From Calophaca sinica (lineage: Eukaryota; Streptophyta; Magnoliopsida; Fabales; Fabaceae): a stretch of 64,000 bases of DNA. Below are positions 9,986 through 20,769 of this stretch, piece by piece (position 1 is the stretch's first letter; the number at the start of each line of letters is the position of its first letter). The stretch is from contig CM073737.1 in assembly GCA_037113605.1 (NCBI GenBank), positions 51,559,011-51,623,010 on the forward strand, read 5' to 3'. Both the position numbers and the translations under genes were made by a program. Below the pieces are notes generated by a model. The model made no database searches. It was not told where the DNA came from and worked only from the letters and a program-made list of their open reading frames with translations.

Positions 9986-12900
9986 CTAATCTAAGGCAAT
10001 CTCAAAACCAACACCCATGTGAGCAACGTGCTCATGGTAAACCTTAGGTGTTAAACCTTTGGTTAGTGGGTCTGCTAGCATAAAGTTCGTCCCTATATAT
10101 TCTATAGAAATCATTCTCTGAACTCTTTCCTTCACAACAAGATACTTAATGTCGATGAACTTCGACTTTGTAGAACTCATATTGTTGTTAGAGTATAGGA
10201 CAATTTGCACTATTGTCACAATAAATCTTCAATGGCCTCTGGATACTCCCAATGATGCGTAGGCCTATGACAAAGTTTCGTAGCCACAACGCATGATTTG
10301 ATGCCTCAAAGCAGGCCACAAACTCCGCTGCCATGGTTGAAGGAGCCACTAAAGTCCTGCTTTGGCGGACTTCCAGGAAATAGCTCCTCCACCCAAAAGG
10401 AAGATGTAACCAGATGTGGAACGCTCACGTCTGGCATCCCGCAAAATCGTGAGTCGAATACCCAATAATCTCTAAGTTGTCGACTTAGATAGGTAAGCAT
10501 GTAGTTTCTCGTTCTCTTCAGGTAGCGCATCACGCGCTTTACATTGTCGATCTTTGCATACCAGGATTACTCAAATATCTACCAAGGACTCCCACTATAA
10601 ATGCTATGTCGGGACGAGTACAAACTTGAGCATACATAAGACTTCCCACAGCCAAAGCATAAGGAACCTTTTGCATCTCTACCTTATCAAGATTTGTAAT
10701 GGGACATGTTTGAGACTGAACTTGTCTCCTTTAGCCACGGTGTATCTCCTGGTTTACTATCTTTCATGAAGAATCTATCCAAAATCAGATCGATATAGCT
10801 CCTTTGTGACAATCCCAAGATACCTTGAGAGCGATCTCTAAGTATTTGGATTCCTAAGACAAAGGAGGCGTCCCAAGATCTTTCATCTCAAAATTCTTCG
10901 AGAAATCTCTTGGTTTCGTGCAATAAGCCTATATCATTGCTTGCCAATAGGATATCATCGACATATAACACCGTAAAGATAAATTTACTCCCATCAACCT
11001 TTGGTATACGCAATCATCAATCGCATTAGTCTCAAAACCATAAGAGATAATAACTTGATGAAATTTGTAATACCATTGACAGAAGCTTTGTTTAAGGCCA
11101 TAAATGGATTTCTTAAGTTTGCATACCATAGACTTTGGATCTTTGAAACAAAGTTTTCGTTGCACCATATAAATTGTTTAAATCGATGTTGCCATTTAGA
11201 AACGCGGTCTTTACATCCATCTGATGCAGCTCTAAGTCAAAATGAGCGACCAGTGGCATAATAATCCTGAGAGAGTCTTTCGAAGAAACTGGAGAGAAAG
11301 TCTCTTTATAATCAATGCCTTCCTTTTGAGTGAAGCCTTTGGCGACAAGACGAGCCTTATATCTTTCAATGTTACCCATCGAATCCCTCATGGTTTTAAA
11401 TATCCATTTGCAACCAATGGGTTTCGTACCTTCAGGCAACTTGACAAGATCCCAAACATCATTATCAGCCATTGATTTCATCTCATCCTTTATGGCATCA
11501 ATCCACTTAAGAGAGTTAGAACTTTTCATAGCCTGACTAAAGTTGACTGGATCTTCCTCAGTCAAACCGATACCTTCCTCATGTTCTGGAAGAAATACAA
11601 CATAATCATTTGAAATTGCACTTCTCCTCTCTCTAGTGGATCTCCTTAATGGCACCTCTTGAGGTTGTTGAGTTTGAACTTCTGGTGGTGCTTGAGGAGG
11701 AAATTCAGTGTTGTCTTCTTCTTGAGCAATGTTAGGAATAACATCCTCATTTATTTCTGGATCTGTTGCTTGAACAATGACAGGTATTAAGACTTGACCA
11801 TTGTCAATAACAGTTTCTTCATCAAAAGCAACACACCTTATGTTTCCTTCCCCTCCAAACTCAACTTCCTCAAGAAATCTTGCATTTCCCGTTTCAAAAA
11901 ATGTTCTTGTAGTGGGGTTGTAAAACTTATACCCGCGAGAGCGTTCTGCGTACCCAACAAAATAACAACTAATTGTCTTAGAGTCCAACTTACCTTCATG
12001 CGGCCTACAAGGCCTTGCTCCGGCTGAACACCCCCAAATGTGCATGTGCCTAATGCTGGGCTTTTTCCCAGTCCATAGCTCATAAGGGGTCTTAGTGACT
12101 ACTTTGTTGGGTACTCTGTTGAGGATATAAACTGCAGTTTTTAATGCTTCTCCCCAAAGTGACTCTGGTAATAAAGAATGACTAATCATACTTCTCACCA
12201 TGTCCTTAAGAGTCCGGTTTCGTCGTTCTGCAACTCCGTTCATGCTGGGTTTGCCTGGCATTGTGTATTGCGGAATGATTCCACACTCATTGAGGAAAAG
12301 AGCGAAGGGCCCTGGACGTTGCTCACCTGATCCGTCATATCTACCACAGTATTCACCACCACGGTCTGATTTGACAGCTTTAATTTTCTTTCCTAGTTGA
12401 AGTTCAACTTCAGCTTTGAAAGACTTGAAAACATCTAGAGACTGAGACTTCTCATGGAGTAAATATAGGTAACCATACCTCGAGTAATCGTCTATGAACG
12501 TAATAAAGTACCTTTGCCCATTCCAAGAATCCGTAGGGAAAGGACCACAAATATCTGTATGTATTAGTTCCAAGACGTCCTTAGCTCTTTCAGCACCTAA
12601 ATTCCTTTTGTTTGTTTGTTTACCCTTAATACACTCTACGCAGACTTGAAAGTCAGACAAATCTAAGGGTCCAAGAATATCCTCCGACACAAGCCTCTGA
12701 ATTCTCTGTTTAGAGATATGGCCTAGGCGCTTATGCCATAAAGTGGCGGAATTCTCATTTAATTTTCGTTTCGTACCGTGTGAACTTATTTGCAATATTT
12801 GGTTATAGGAACGCTCAACATCAAGCATATAAAGATTATCAATTAAAGACCCGTAACCAATAATATTTGGACCATAAGAGAGACTAACTTTAGTATCTCT

Positions 12901-13190
12901 AAATGAACAAGAATAACCAGATTTGTCCAAAATAGAAATAGAAATTAAATTCCACCTAATTGACAGAGCAACATATGTCTCAATTAAATCCAAATGAAAA
13001 CCAGTCTTTAAAAATAATCTAAAAGTTCCTATAGCATCTACTGCAACTTTAGTGCCATCGCCCACATAGATGAATCTTTCAGCATCACTCGGCGGTCGGC
13101 TCCACAGGCAACCCTGCATGGACATACTAATGTGAGTAGTAGCACCAGAATCTACCCACTAAGTATCCTTAGGTACTGAAACAAAATTAA
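9986..13190 (-). pseudogene. C1 pol: protease, integrase, RT, RNase H (broken)
   Basis: A long frame (13125-11113, 670 codons) holds the end of the protease, the integrase and the start of RT. Upstream in the same frame the protease motif VDSGATTH is preceded by an in-frame TAG (~13158). Integrase shows the zinc-binding WHKRLGHIS and CVECIKGKQ, then DDE-region pieces HTDICGPF, DDYSRYGY and NGVAERRNRTL. RT begins with DNDVWDLVKLPEGTKPIG and includes RYKARLVAKG and HQMDVKTAFLNG, then a frameshift at ~11113. RT continues in other frames (KSIYGLKQ; the YVDD catalytic box is encoded at ~10971-10951 but is out of frame with its neighbours). RNase H is represented by its tail ADPLTKGL ... HVAHMGV (10219-9986). 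These enzymes would process Gag-Pol, copy and integrate the element. They are inactive here. Confidence 0.9.
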
Positions 13191-14054
13191 CTTCAGAACA
13201 AACAAAAGTGAGAAGTTTACCCTTCTTTGCACGCCATGCGGCGTACTTAGGACAATCCTTCTTCGTGTGTCCTGCCTTCTTACAGAAAAAACAAGTTGAG
13301 CCCTTATCATGCTTTTTCTGCTTCTTCTTATGAGAAGTGCAGTATCCTTATTTTTCTTCCTCTTCTTGTCCTGAGAAGTTGAAGCCAAATGAGCACTTTC
13401 AGTCCTACCCCTCTGCAGTCTCTCTTCCTCTTGCACACAGTGAGACATAAGCTCGTTGAGGGACCATTTGTCCTTCTGAGTGTTATATGTCACCACGAAT
13501 TATCCAAATTGTGCAGGGAGAGAGATCAAAACCAAATGCACAAGCACATCATCAGGGATTTGCATCTTTAGTGCCTTAAGTTTTGATGCAAGGTTGGACA
13601 TCTCCATAATGTACTCCCTTATGTTCCCTTTACCGTTATACTTCATAGAGGTGAGTTTAGCCAAATGGCTACTTATCTCAGCCTTATCACTTTTAGCAAA
13701 GGATTGCTCTATTGATTCCAGGAACTTCTTGGCATTCTCATTCTCAGTAATTGAGCCCCGAAAAACTTCCGGAATTGATTTCTTGATGATCATGAGGCAC
13801 ATTCGGTTGGACCGATCCCATTTCTCAATTTTGAGCTCATGAGAGTTCTCCAGAGTGGGAATGGGTCGTTCCTCCCTCAGTGCCTGTTCCAAGTCCATGC
13901 ATCCGAGAACGATCTCAACGAATTCCTTCCAGGACTTGAAGTTCATCCCATTCAGCATAGGGATTTGGTTAATTTGAGTAGAAAAATTGGGAGTGGTAGC
14001 AACGACAACTAAAATAAGAGAACAAATAATCATACAATCAACATTAGTAGGCAC
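13191..14054 (-). pseudogene. C1 gag (broken)
   Basis: The minus-strand frame 14054-13500 reads a copia Gag (UBN2/Retrotran_gag_2 type): INQIPMLNGMNFKSWKEFVE, SIPEVFRGSITENENAKKFL and NIREYIMEMSNLASKLKAL are recognisable. A stop after LPAQFG at 13500 interrupts it. The next frame (13496-13152) continues with YNTQKDKWSLNELMSHCVQE, and then the CCHC zinc knuckle CFFCKKAGHTKKDC at ~13293-13251 is in a third frame. At least one stop and one frameshift. An AG splice-acceptor-like site (TTTTAG) lies just before the ATTPNFS segment, so translation may originally have started elsewhere. Confidence 0.85.
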
Positions 14055-15439
14055 GTCAAATTATAAATAATTATTAGACATGCACAAACAACTTTAATTG
14101 TAAATTAAAAGACCCAAACAAGATACCAAGTGCACCATTAGTCCCCAATCTTTGGATTGTAAAGACTAATCGCATAGCGATGCTCAACGCAATGATCAAA
14201 CATTGGCGATAAGTCCTGTCAAATAATGGTTGCCTTTGGGCATCCCAATTGCTCACATGGATAAATAACTTTATAATCACCACACATTTACCATCACAGG
14301 CATGTCATTATTCGGCCAAGTTGCGCCTTCCTTTGGGCCGACAACAACTCGCATGAATAACTCCACGTTACATCTTTCGTAAATTTAATTGAATTAATCT
14401 ACGCAACAGATGTTACTTTGGCAACATGTTGTTTCAATCAACTCAATCAAAAATACTAGACAATTTTATTTAAAAATAAAATAAAATGAGAGAGGGTCTT
14501 AATTCACATATTTTCCACACATAAGCGCGGAAAACCAAAAAACTATATGTACGGTTATGGCCTCCTAAACGCAAAAGAATCAAATAACTAAACTATTACA
14601 ATTCTTTAGCGCAAAAGCTAGCATCTCCGAGTGGCGTCCTTATATGGTGTTGTCCTCCTTTGCCTTTCTCAATCAATTATAATATTTTAAAATAAAATAA
14701 ATAAAGAGAAAGTCACGACACGCAAGCCGTATTTAAAATAAATTAAAATCACAACACGCAGGTCGCATTTAAAAAAAATAAAAATAAACAACACCAAAGC
14801 ACTAGGGCCATAACCATACACCATAGATTTGAATTATAAAAAAAAAATATCGCCCGATATTAAAATCCAAATCCAAAACTTAAAAAAGTATCACCGAAAT
14901 CTTCATGGGATATCACATACATATCTTCACGAGTTAATACAAATAAGACAAAACTATTTAATATTTAGCCATAAATTTCAAAACCAAAGCTTTATGTTAC
15001 AGACGATATAACAAAATATAAATAGCAAGTCCATCAAAAAGATTCAATATTATAATATTGAAATAAAACATGAATGACAATTCATCACGTTCCGAATCTG
15101 ATTTGCCAATTCATATCATATAAAAATATGCATTTGATTTACCCCTAAAACTTTTCGGCATACATCTCGTTGAACAAGAAAAGCGAAGTATCAATTCGAA
15201 AAAAATATTGATGCGTGAAGGGAAAAAAAAATTATCCGTCACAAACATAACAATAAGTTTTCGACCCAGTACGCGTATATCAATTTCAACAAAACAGCAC
15301 GATCTCGTCGCAATGAAAAACCAAAAGTCCCCGAATATTTAAAATAAGGGTTCATAAAAAAAATTGGGGAAAAATGGATTCAAGAAAAACTCAGGCATAA
15401 ATTAGAAACCTTTATCCTAATAAACCAACGATGAAGAGT
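14055..15439 (-). other. C1 long untranslated leader
   Basis: About 1.4 kb between PBS and gag with no conserved coding signal. It contains two nearby copies of a CACGACACGCA/CACAACACGCA-like motif (~14714, ~14752). Long leaders are usual in plant copia elements. Confidence 0.6.
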
Positions 15440-15451
15440 GCTCTGATACCA
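15440..15451 (-). other. C1 primer-binding site (tRNA-iMet)
   Basis: TGGTATCAGAGC on the minus strand, complementary to the 3' end of initiator tRNA-Met, two bases inside the 5' LTR. Confidence 0.95.
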
Positions 15452-15453
15452 CT

Positions 15454-16054
15454 TGTTGGAATTAAACTTGTAATTACCCACTAAACATGCTTTTAATCAT
15501 GAATACTTTATTGCGGAAATCAAAACATGTAAGCATGCTTTCATATAATCAAGAACCAAACTATAATCTTGATAACCTTAGGATCTACGACATGTTGATC
15601 TATTAAGGATTATAGGAATACCTGGATCCATAGCAAAGGAGCACAGAACGAATCCTGAAAAGAGACTTCGCGAGCAACAACGAGCAACAGCTACTCGTCG
15701 GCTTTATGGTTCTTCCTCAACCGGGACTCCTTATGCCTTAGGCTCTCTTCAGATGGGGAGAGGAGAGCAAACGTGTGCGTAATGCGATTAGTCCGGTATA
15801 TTGGGGACCATAGCCTACTTATAGTGTGATAGTCTATTAGGGTTCCCATTATCCCTCTAATGGGCTATCACTGACATCCACTCATATTGAGCCCATATCA
15901 ATTAATTAATTAATTAATTATCCAACCAGAAATCTAATTAGTCTTACACTTATTTTGATCACGTATCAATTAAGGCTCCTAATTGATAAATAGCTAATAT
16001 AATTAAATATGATATTTGCCCACATTTATGATATTGGAATAAAATATTCCAACA
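15454..16054 (-). repeat. C1 5' LTR (601 bp)
   Basis: Complete LTR with TGTTGGAATATTTT at the outer end (16054 on the minus strand) and TTCCAACA at the inner end. A minus-strand TATA-like CTATAAG lies at 15824-15818. It contains a TTAA microsatellite longer than in the other LTR. Confidence 0.92.
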
Positions 16055-16338
16055 ATATTGCCTTCATTGAACTAAAGAATAAAATGAAAAATTGGTATAG
16101 AAACAAAGGCATGATTGCTTTGCAACCTAAACCCCTTAAAATCCACTACAACAGACATCATTTTCTGACGAAACTCAGATAATATGTAGAGAAAAAACAT
16201 GTTCGGCTCATAACTCAAACTGCAAAATTGTCTTAAACTAAAAAAGAAAGATGCGACAGGAATTGCAGCAAGAAGAGGAATAAACACAAAGAACTGCTGA
16301 ATAGAACGAAGTGGATTCAGCAACCACACACAACCAAG
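16055..16338 (-). pseudogene. Flanking gene-fragment DNA between C1 and G1
   Basis: This 284-bp stretch is the pre-insertion DNA left between the two retroelements. On the minus strand it stays open for 85 codons (16329-16072), but the frame is hydrophobic with no domain I recognise, so it may be intron. The same DNA resumes to the right of G1 at 61186. Confidence 0.35.
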
Positions 16339-18434
16339 TGTTAAGTACCATTATTGCATCATTTTATAGATATATTTGAGTGCAAGTTGTATTAATTATT
16401 GATCATTATCACATATAATGCACTCTCTTTTATTCTAAATTGTGCAGGAATAGCAAAATAAGCAATATAGTTGAAAAAGAGTGAAATTCAAGGAGTTTTG
16501 AGCAAAGAAAAATATAAAATTTGGCCTCAGACCATGCAGCACGGCCAGGAAACTACACAGTGCACAACAGCATGGCCCAACGCCAGGTCGTGCTTATTGG
16601 CGGAGGTCGGCAAGCGCGTAAGACAGCTGGAAAGGAAGCACGGCCCCCAGCACGACCGTTCTTAGGCCGTGCTTCAGGTCGGCTACACGTATTCAACGCG
16701 GCGAACTGTATTTGGACACGTGTGCAGCAGGTCATGCTTCAGCTTTTCTGCACCTATATAAGAAAGCAAGCAATGGCATTGTAAAGGTTGTTCCTTCTGA
16801 GTGCAAATGCATTTCCTGACTCATTTCTTTCCCTCTTAGTTTATTTTCTTCTGGTATTTTGTTATTTTAATTTCCGTTATTGTATTTCTTTACTCTTTGA
16901 ATTTTATTATGAATTCTAGAATTATTATTGTGTTGTTATCTTCAATTATAATGTGCAACTAATTCTATTACTAAGGTGATGAGAAATCTTTTACTATGCT
17001 TATAATCTTAATCCAATTTCTAATATAAGTTTCTGTTTACACCTAAAATATTCCCAAGTATTAGCCAAATCCAACAGTAGCCGAAGCAACGAAATTAATC
17101 GATTGGATGTTAGCCGAATCACAAGCTAGCCGAATATGCAGCTGACAGAGCCATAAGCAGGAAACTAAGAGATAGACATGGGCCTTGGGCTTACTGGGTT
17201 GAGTTGAAGATATTGGGCCCATTGAGCTAGCATGAAGTCACTTATTGGGTCAGGTTCTTGAAATTGCTCCATGAGCCGAATGAGGTAGAGGTTAATTTTG
17301 AATTAATTTAAATTCAAAATTAATTAAAGTCAAGATGATCTCCAAGTTTTTAGGAGTTCAGCGAGAGAACCAAGGATAAGATCCACGCTGAGAAGACCGT
17401 TGGTTGAAAACGTGGCCATGACGTGGTAGTGCGCCTAGATTTTAGGATCGTGGTTAGTGGAGCATGGCACTACTCAGCTGATTAACTGCCAACTAGGAGT
17501 TTATCATTGTTAGCCAACTGAACGTGGAAATAGGGGTAGTTCTTAGTTGTTACTATAAATACCTAAGTTGTACATAATTTTAGGGACATCAATCAATACA
17601 AACAACTTATTTTCGCTCAAGTTTATTCATTTGCACTTTATGTTTACCTTTATGTTCTCGTTTTTATCTTAGTTCACTTACTTAACCCTTTCTGGAGTGA
17701 GTTAAGGGACCCATAGCTGAGGAACAGAGTTCCTTCCTTGGCGTAATCGCTTGAAGAAAATGGAATCATTGTTGTGAAGTTTAGATGATTTGCGGCAAAG
17801 TTACATTCCAATCAACAGTTTCTAATCTTTTTGATTAAATTATTCCTAGTAAATTTATTCTAATAAGAACTGATCATTCTTAACTTAGTAATTAATTGTG
17901 TGGCAATCGAACCTTCAATTGGTTAACGGAACTCTAGGAATAATTGAATCTGTATGTTTTGCGGGATCAAGGATTGTTTGTTCATTTCCAATCAGTCATT
18001 GAATTGATAAACCTATTGATGCTTTATGCTCTTTTCTATTTACTTGCTTTGAATTACCAGACAAAGTAATAAATTAGGAGGAAGATTGTTAACATTGCAT
18101 GATCATTGTATGTTAATAGCTTTTAAAAAGATGGTTGGTGATCAATAAGGATATTTTCTCAGCTCTATTTATAAATTGATTAAGTGAATAAGTATTAGTA
18201 TAAAGTGAACCCGGAACCTCAGTATCTCCATAATCATAATTCTTGTTCTTATTCTAAATTTATATGCATCTTATACCAATTTCTCTTTTCTCTTTTAATC
18301 AATATCACTTCAACAGATTGTCTAAATAATAACATAATCTGAATAGAACGGTACTCATCAATATTTCCTGTGGAGATGATAACTTTTTATACTATAACTT
18401 GACGTAATCGTGCACTTGCGATTTACGCACAACA
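16339..18434 (+). repeat. G1 left LTR, interrupted by a solo LTR
   Basis: Net length ~1,307 bp after removing 17034-17822. TATA box TATATAAG at 16755-16762. U3 is GC-rich with many CACGGCC/GGCCGTG elements. Relative to the right LTR it lacks ~40 bp just upstream of the TATA box (compare 16715-16735 with 60226-60280). It ends CACAACA at 18434. Short ORFs at 16471-16784 are part of the LTR. Confidence 0.92.
17034..17817. mobile_element. Solo LTR (784 bp) inside the G1 left LTR
   Basis: The G1 right LTR is continuous here, while the left one is interrupted by a segment that begins TGTTTACACC and ends AATCAACA. It is flanked by GTTTC at 17029-17033 and 17818-17822, a clean 5-bp target duplication. 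TG...CA ends, a TATA box (TATAAATA, 17554-17561) and lack of coding sequence fit a solo LTR left by recombination of a full retroelement. The superfamily cannot be told from this copy. Confidence 0.9.
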
Positions 18435-18440
18435 AGTTTT

Positions 18441-18457
18441 TGGCGCCGTTGTCGGGA
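18441..18457 (+). other. G1 primer-binding site (tRNA-Asp type)
   Basis: TGGCGCCGTTGTCGGGA six bases after the LTR end; the usual Athila/Tat site has C instead of T in GTTGCCGGGG. Confidence 0.9.
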
Positions 18458-18831
18458 AATTATTAATGGTATTGGTCGAAATGATTTATTGTTAATTTAG
18501 ACGCTTTTTGTAATTATTCATTTTATTTTCTTTTACTTATTATAGTGCCTCCTGGTTGGAAGACTATATTTTTATATATTATTAATTTCTTTTACTTATT
18601 CTCACTTGTTTATTGCCTCCTACATGGAAGGCTAGATTTTCTATCTTGTATTATTAATTTCTTTTACTTATTATAGTGCCTCCTGGTTGGAAGGCTAGAT
18701 TTTCTTGCTATTTTGTTAGAATGCTAGATTATTTCTTCTTTCTTTTTTTTTTCTTTCCTTTTCTTTACACTAACTTAACAATAATTAAAAAATTTAGTTT
18801 TTGTTCACTTGATCCAGATTCCTAGCAATGT
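18458..18831 (+). repeat. G1 leader with imperfect tandem repeats
   Basis: Three imperfect copies of a unit containing GTGCCTCCTGGTTGGAAGG-like sequence followed by TATTAATTTCTTTTACTTAT lie at about 18530-18720. Non-coding leader between PBS and gag. Confidence 0.7.
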
Positions 18832-19124
18832 ATGCTAACACGCTCTCAAGATCCTGTACTTCAGTTTGATCTTGAAATTGAAAGAACCTTAAGAGCTATC
18901 ACAAGACAAAGAAGAACAATGGCATAAGAGGAATTGACTATGAATGAGTACTTCACACCGACTTATGAGAAAAATGATAGTATCCAATATCCAATGATGG
19001 AAGCCAACAATTTTGAGCTTAAACAGGCCTAATTTCTATGGTCAAAGATGTGCAATTCTCGGGTTAACCATATAAAGACCCAAATGCCCATCTAAAAAGA
19101 TTCCAGCGGATTAAAAAAACTGTA
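18832..19124 (+). pseudogene. G1 gag, 5' part (broken, cut by C2)
   Basis: From an ATG at 18832 the frame reads MLTRSQDPVLQFDLEIERTL, an Athila-like Gag N-terminus, to a stop after 31 codons. Gag-like sequence then continues (EYFTPTYEKND, ANNFELK, SMVKDVQFSG) with further stops until C2 interrupts it at 19130. The remaining gag is at 53193. Confidence 0.7.
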
Positions 19125-19129
19125 AAATA

Positions 19130-20115
19130 TGTTGGAACCTAAACGATTGAGAAGTTTAGACCCTCATTAATTTTGATGATAACAAAGTATTCACAAGAGA
19201 ACAATTTATGTTCTAACAACTCTTGAAGTGTGCAGATACTAATATTACATATACTTCTAAGTCACTTAAGCAAGAAGGAAGAAGTTCACAAGAGAAGGAT
19301 ACACTCAATGTGTCAGCATCCGGCTCATCCTAGTATACTGTCTTCGTGAGCGTCCGGAATTATCTTTTTGTGACACAAAGCTTATCCATTTGCTACGAGC
19401 GTCCGACCTTCCTGTTCTGAGCGCGTCTGAACTTCATTTTAAATCACGTGATGGTCACGTAGTTGCTCGTCCTCTCAGAAGCTTCTGGAACGGATTTCGA
19501 ATTTGATCTTATGCACTCAAATTGTTGTACGAGGTATCAAAGGTGACACCTTTAGCTAAAGACAAAAATCGTACAAGCATTTGTGAAAAGCAAGGTAGTA
19601 CTGCACGGTAATGTGTACTCTTGAGATATTCTCTGGAAAGGAAGAAAGAGACAGCTTTTTGAAATCACCTCACTCAATGGAAAGGAGCCATTTTCTTTAT
19701 GCTTGGTAATATCCTTTAGAACTCTTATAAATCCCCCATGGTATCCATTGAAGAAACTGCCGAAACTCTACAAGAGAATATTGCTTCATTTACTGAGAAC
19801 AAGCACTGTTGCTATACACTACAAAGAGTCAATACTCTGAAAACACTGCTTCTGTGAGCAATCAAGTTTCGTGCCAAGGCTCTCGGACTACAAGAATCAA
19901 CTCGGTCCGACACTTTCTTTTAGAAAGCATTTCTGTATTGAGCTTAATCTTTTATCCTCTCTGTGAGAGTTATTTCTGCTTGTATTCAACTTACTTGTAA
20001 AAGTTGTTTTGGCCTAGTTAAGGCTGTACCCTCAAAGGCTCGAATGTACTGAGTCGTTTTGAGAAGTTGAGAGTATTGTCAAGGTTGTGACAGTAGAATA
20101 CTCTTAAGGTTTTGT
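19130..20115 (+). repeat. C2 left LTR, first part
   Basis: First 986 bp of the LTR, then CACTA interrupts. TATA-like TATAAAT at 19736-19742. Copies of AGCATCCG/AGCGTCCG lie at 19315, 19349 and 19398. The last three bases (TGT) are the CACTA target duplication. The insertion lies downstream of the TATA box, so a C2 transcript would run into the CACTA element. Confidence 0.93.
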
Positions 20116-20400
20116 CACTACAAAAAAACACGGGATTACCGACGGCCTAAAGCCGTCGGTAAGCGATAAAAGCCGTCGGTAACCCACTTTTACCGACGGA
20201 TAACCGACGGCCTAAAACCCGTCGGAAATATGGTCGTCGCAAAGGATTACCGACGGACTCTTCTTCGCCGTCGATATCTGACGTTATACCGTCGGTAAAT
20301 GACGTCGATTACACGACGGCAAAGCCGTCGTTATATTTCCGGACGTGACCGTCGGTAAATCTGAAGTGTTCAAGCGGCTTAGGCCGTCGATGTCGGGAAT
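20116..20400. repeat. CACTA left terminal inverted repeat and subterminal array
   Basis: The TIR (20116-~20149) is followed by a subterminal region with nine exact CCGTCGG or CCGACGG heptamers in both orientations, often extended to CCGTCGGTAA. In En/Spm elements such short repeats are binding sites of the TNPA-type protein. Confidence 0.9.
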
Positions 20401-20769
20401 TTTTTTAATTAAATTTATTAATAAATTAATTTTAATTAATAACCAAATTAATTTTATTCTTTAATTAATTAATTAATTTAATTATTTATTTGTTTAATTA
20501 TAAAAATAATTTACTCTCATATTAAAAATATTTATTTATTAATTTAATTAAAAATTACTTGTAATTTAATTTAATTTAATTATTAATTGATTTTCCATAT
20601 ATAAAAATGTGATAACGTAAACTAAAAAGCAAATTAAAAAGAAAACATAATAAATAAAAAATTCAACAAATAAAAATCAAGAACTAAAATAATATTTGAA
20701 AGCGAAAAAATGATATCCAAAAATATGAAAAAATATAAGTACAAAAAGAACTAATAGTCTGGTACTCCG

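Larger units (their letters stand above)
8949..16054 (-). mobile_element. C1: Ty1/copia LTR retrotransposon, decayed
   Basis: Two ~600-bp direct repeats flank a copia-order gag-pol on the minus strand. On that strand the 5' LTR is 15454-16054, followed by a 2-nt spacer and a tRNA-iMet PBS (TGGTATCAGAGC), gag, protease, integrase, RT, RNase H, a PPT (AAGTGGGAGAT) and the 3' LTR (8949-9529). LTR ends are TGTTGGAAT and ATTCCAACA. The outer ~17 bp of the 3' LTR are missing or unrecognisable, and no clean target duplication remains (only ATAT is common to both flanks). Gag and pol carry stops and frameshifts, so the element is not autonomous. The lineage within copia is not assigned. Confidence 0.93.

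Noticed and set aside
16471..16784. Overlapping open frames of 60-87 codons, repeated at 59970-60176
   Set aside because: They lie in the U3 of both G1 LTRs and are explained by its GC-rich repeats.
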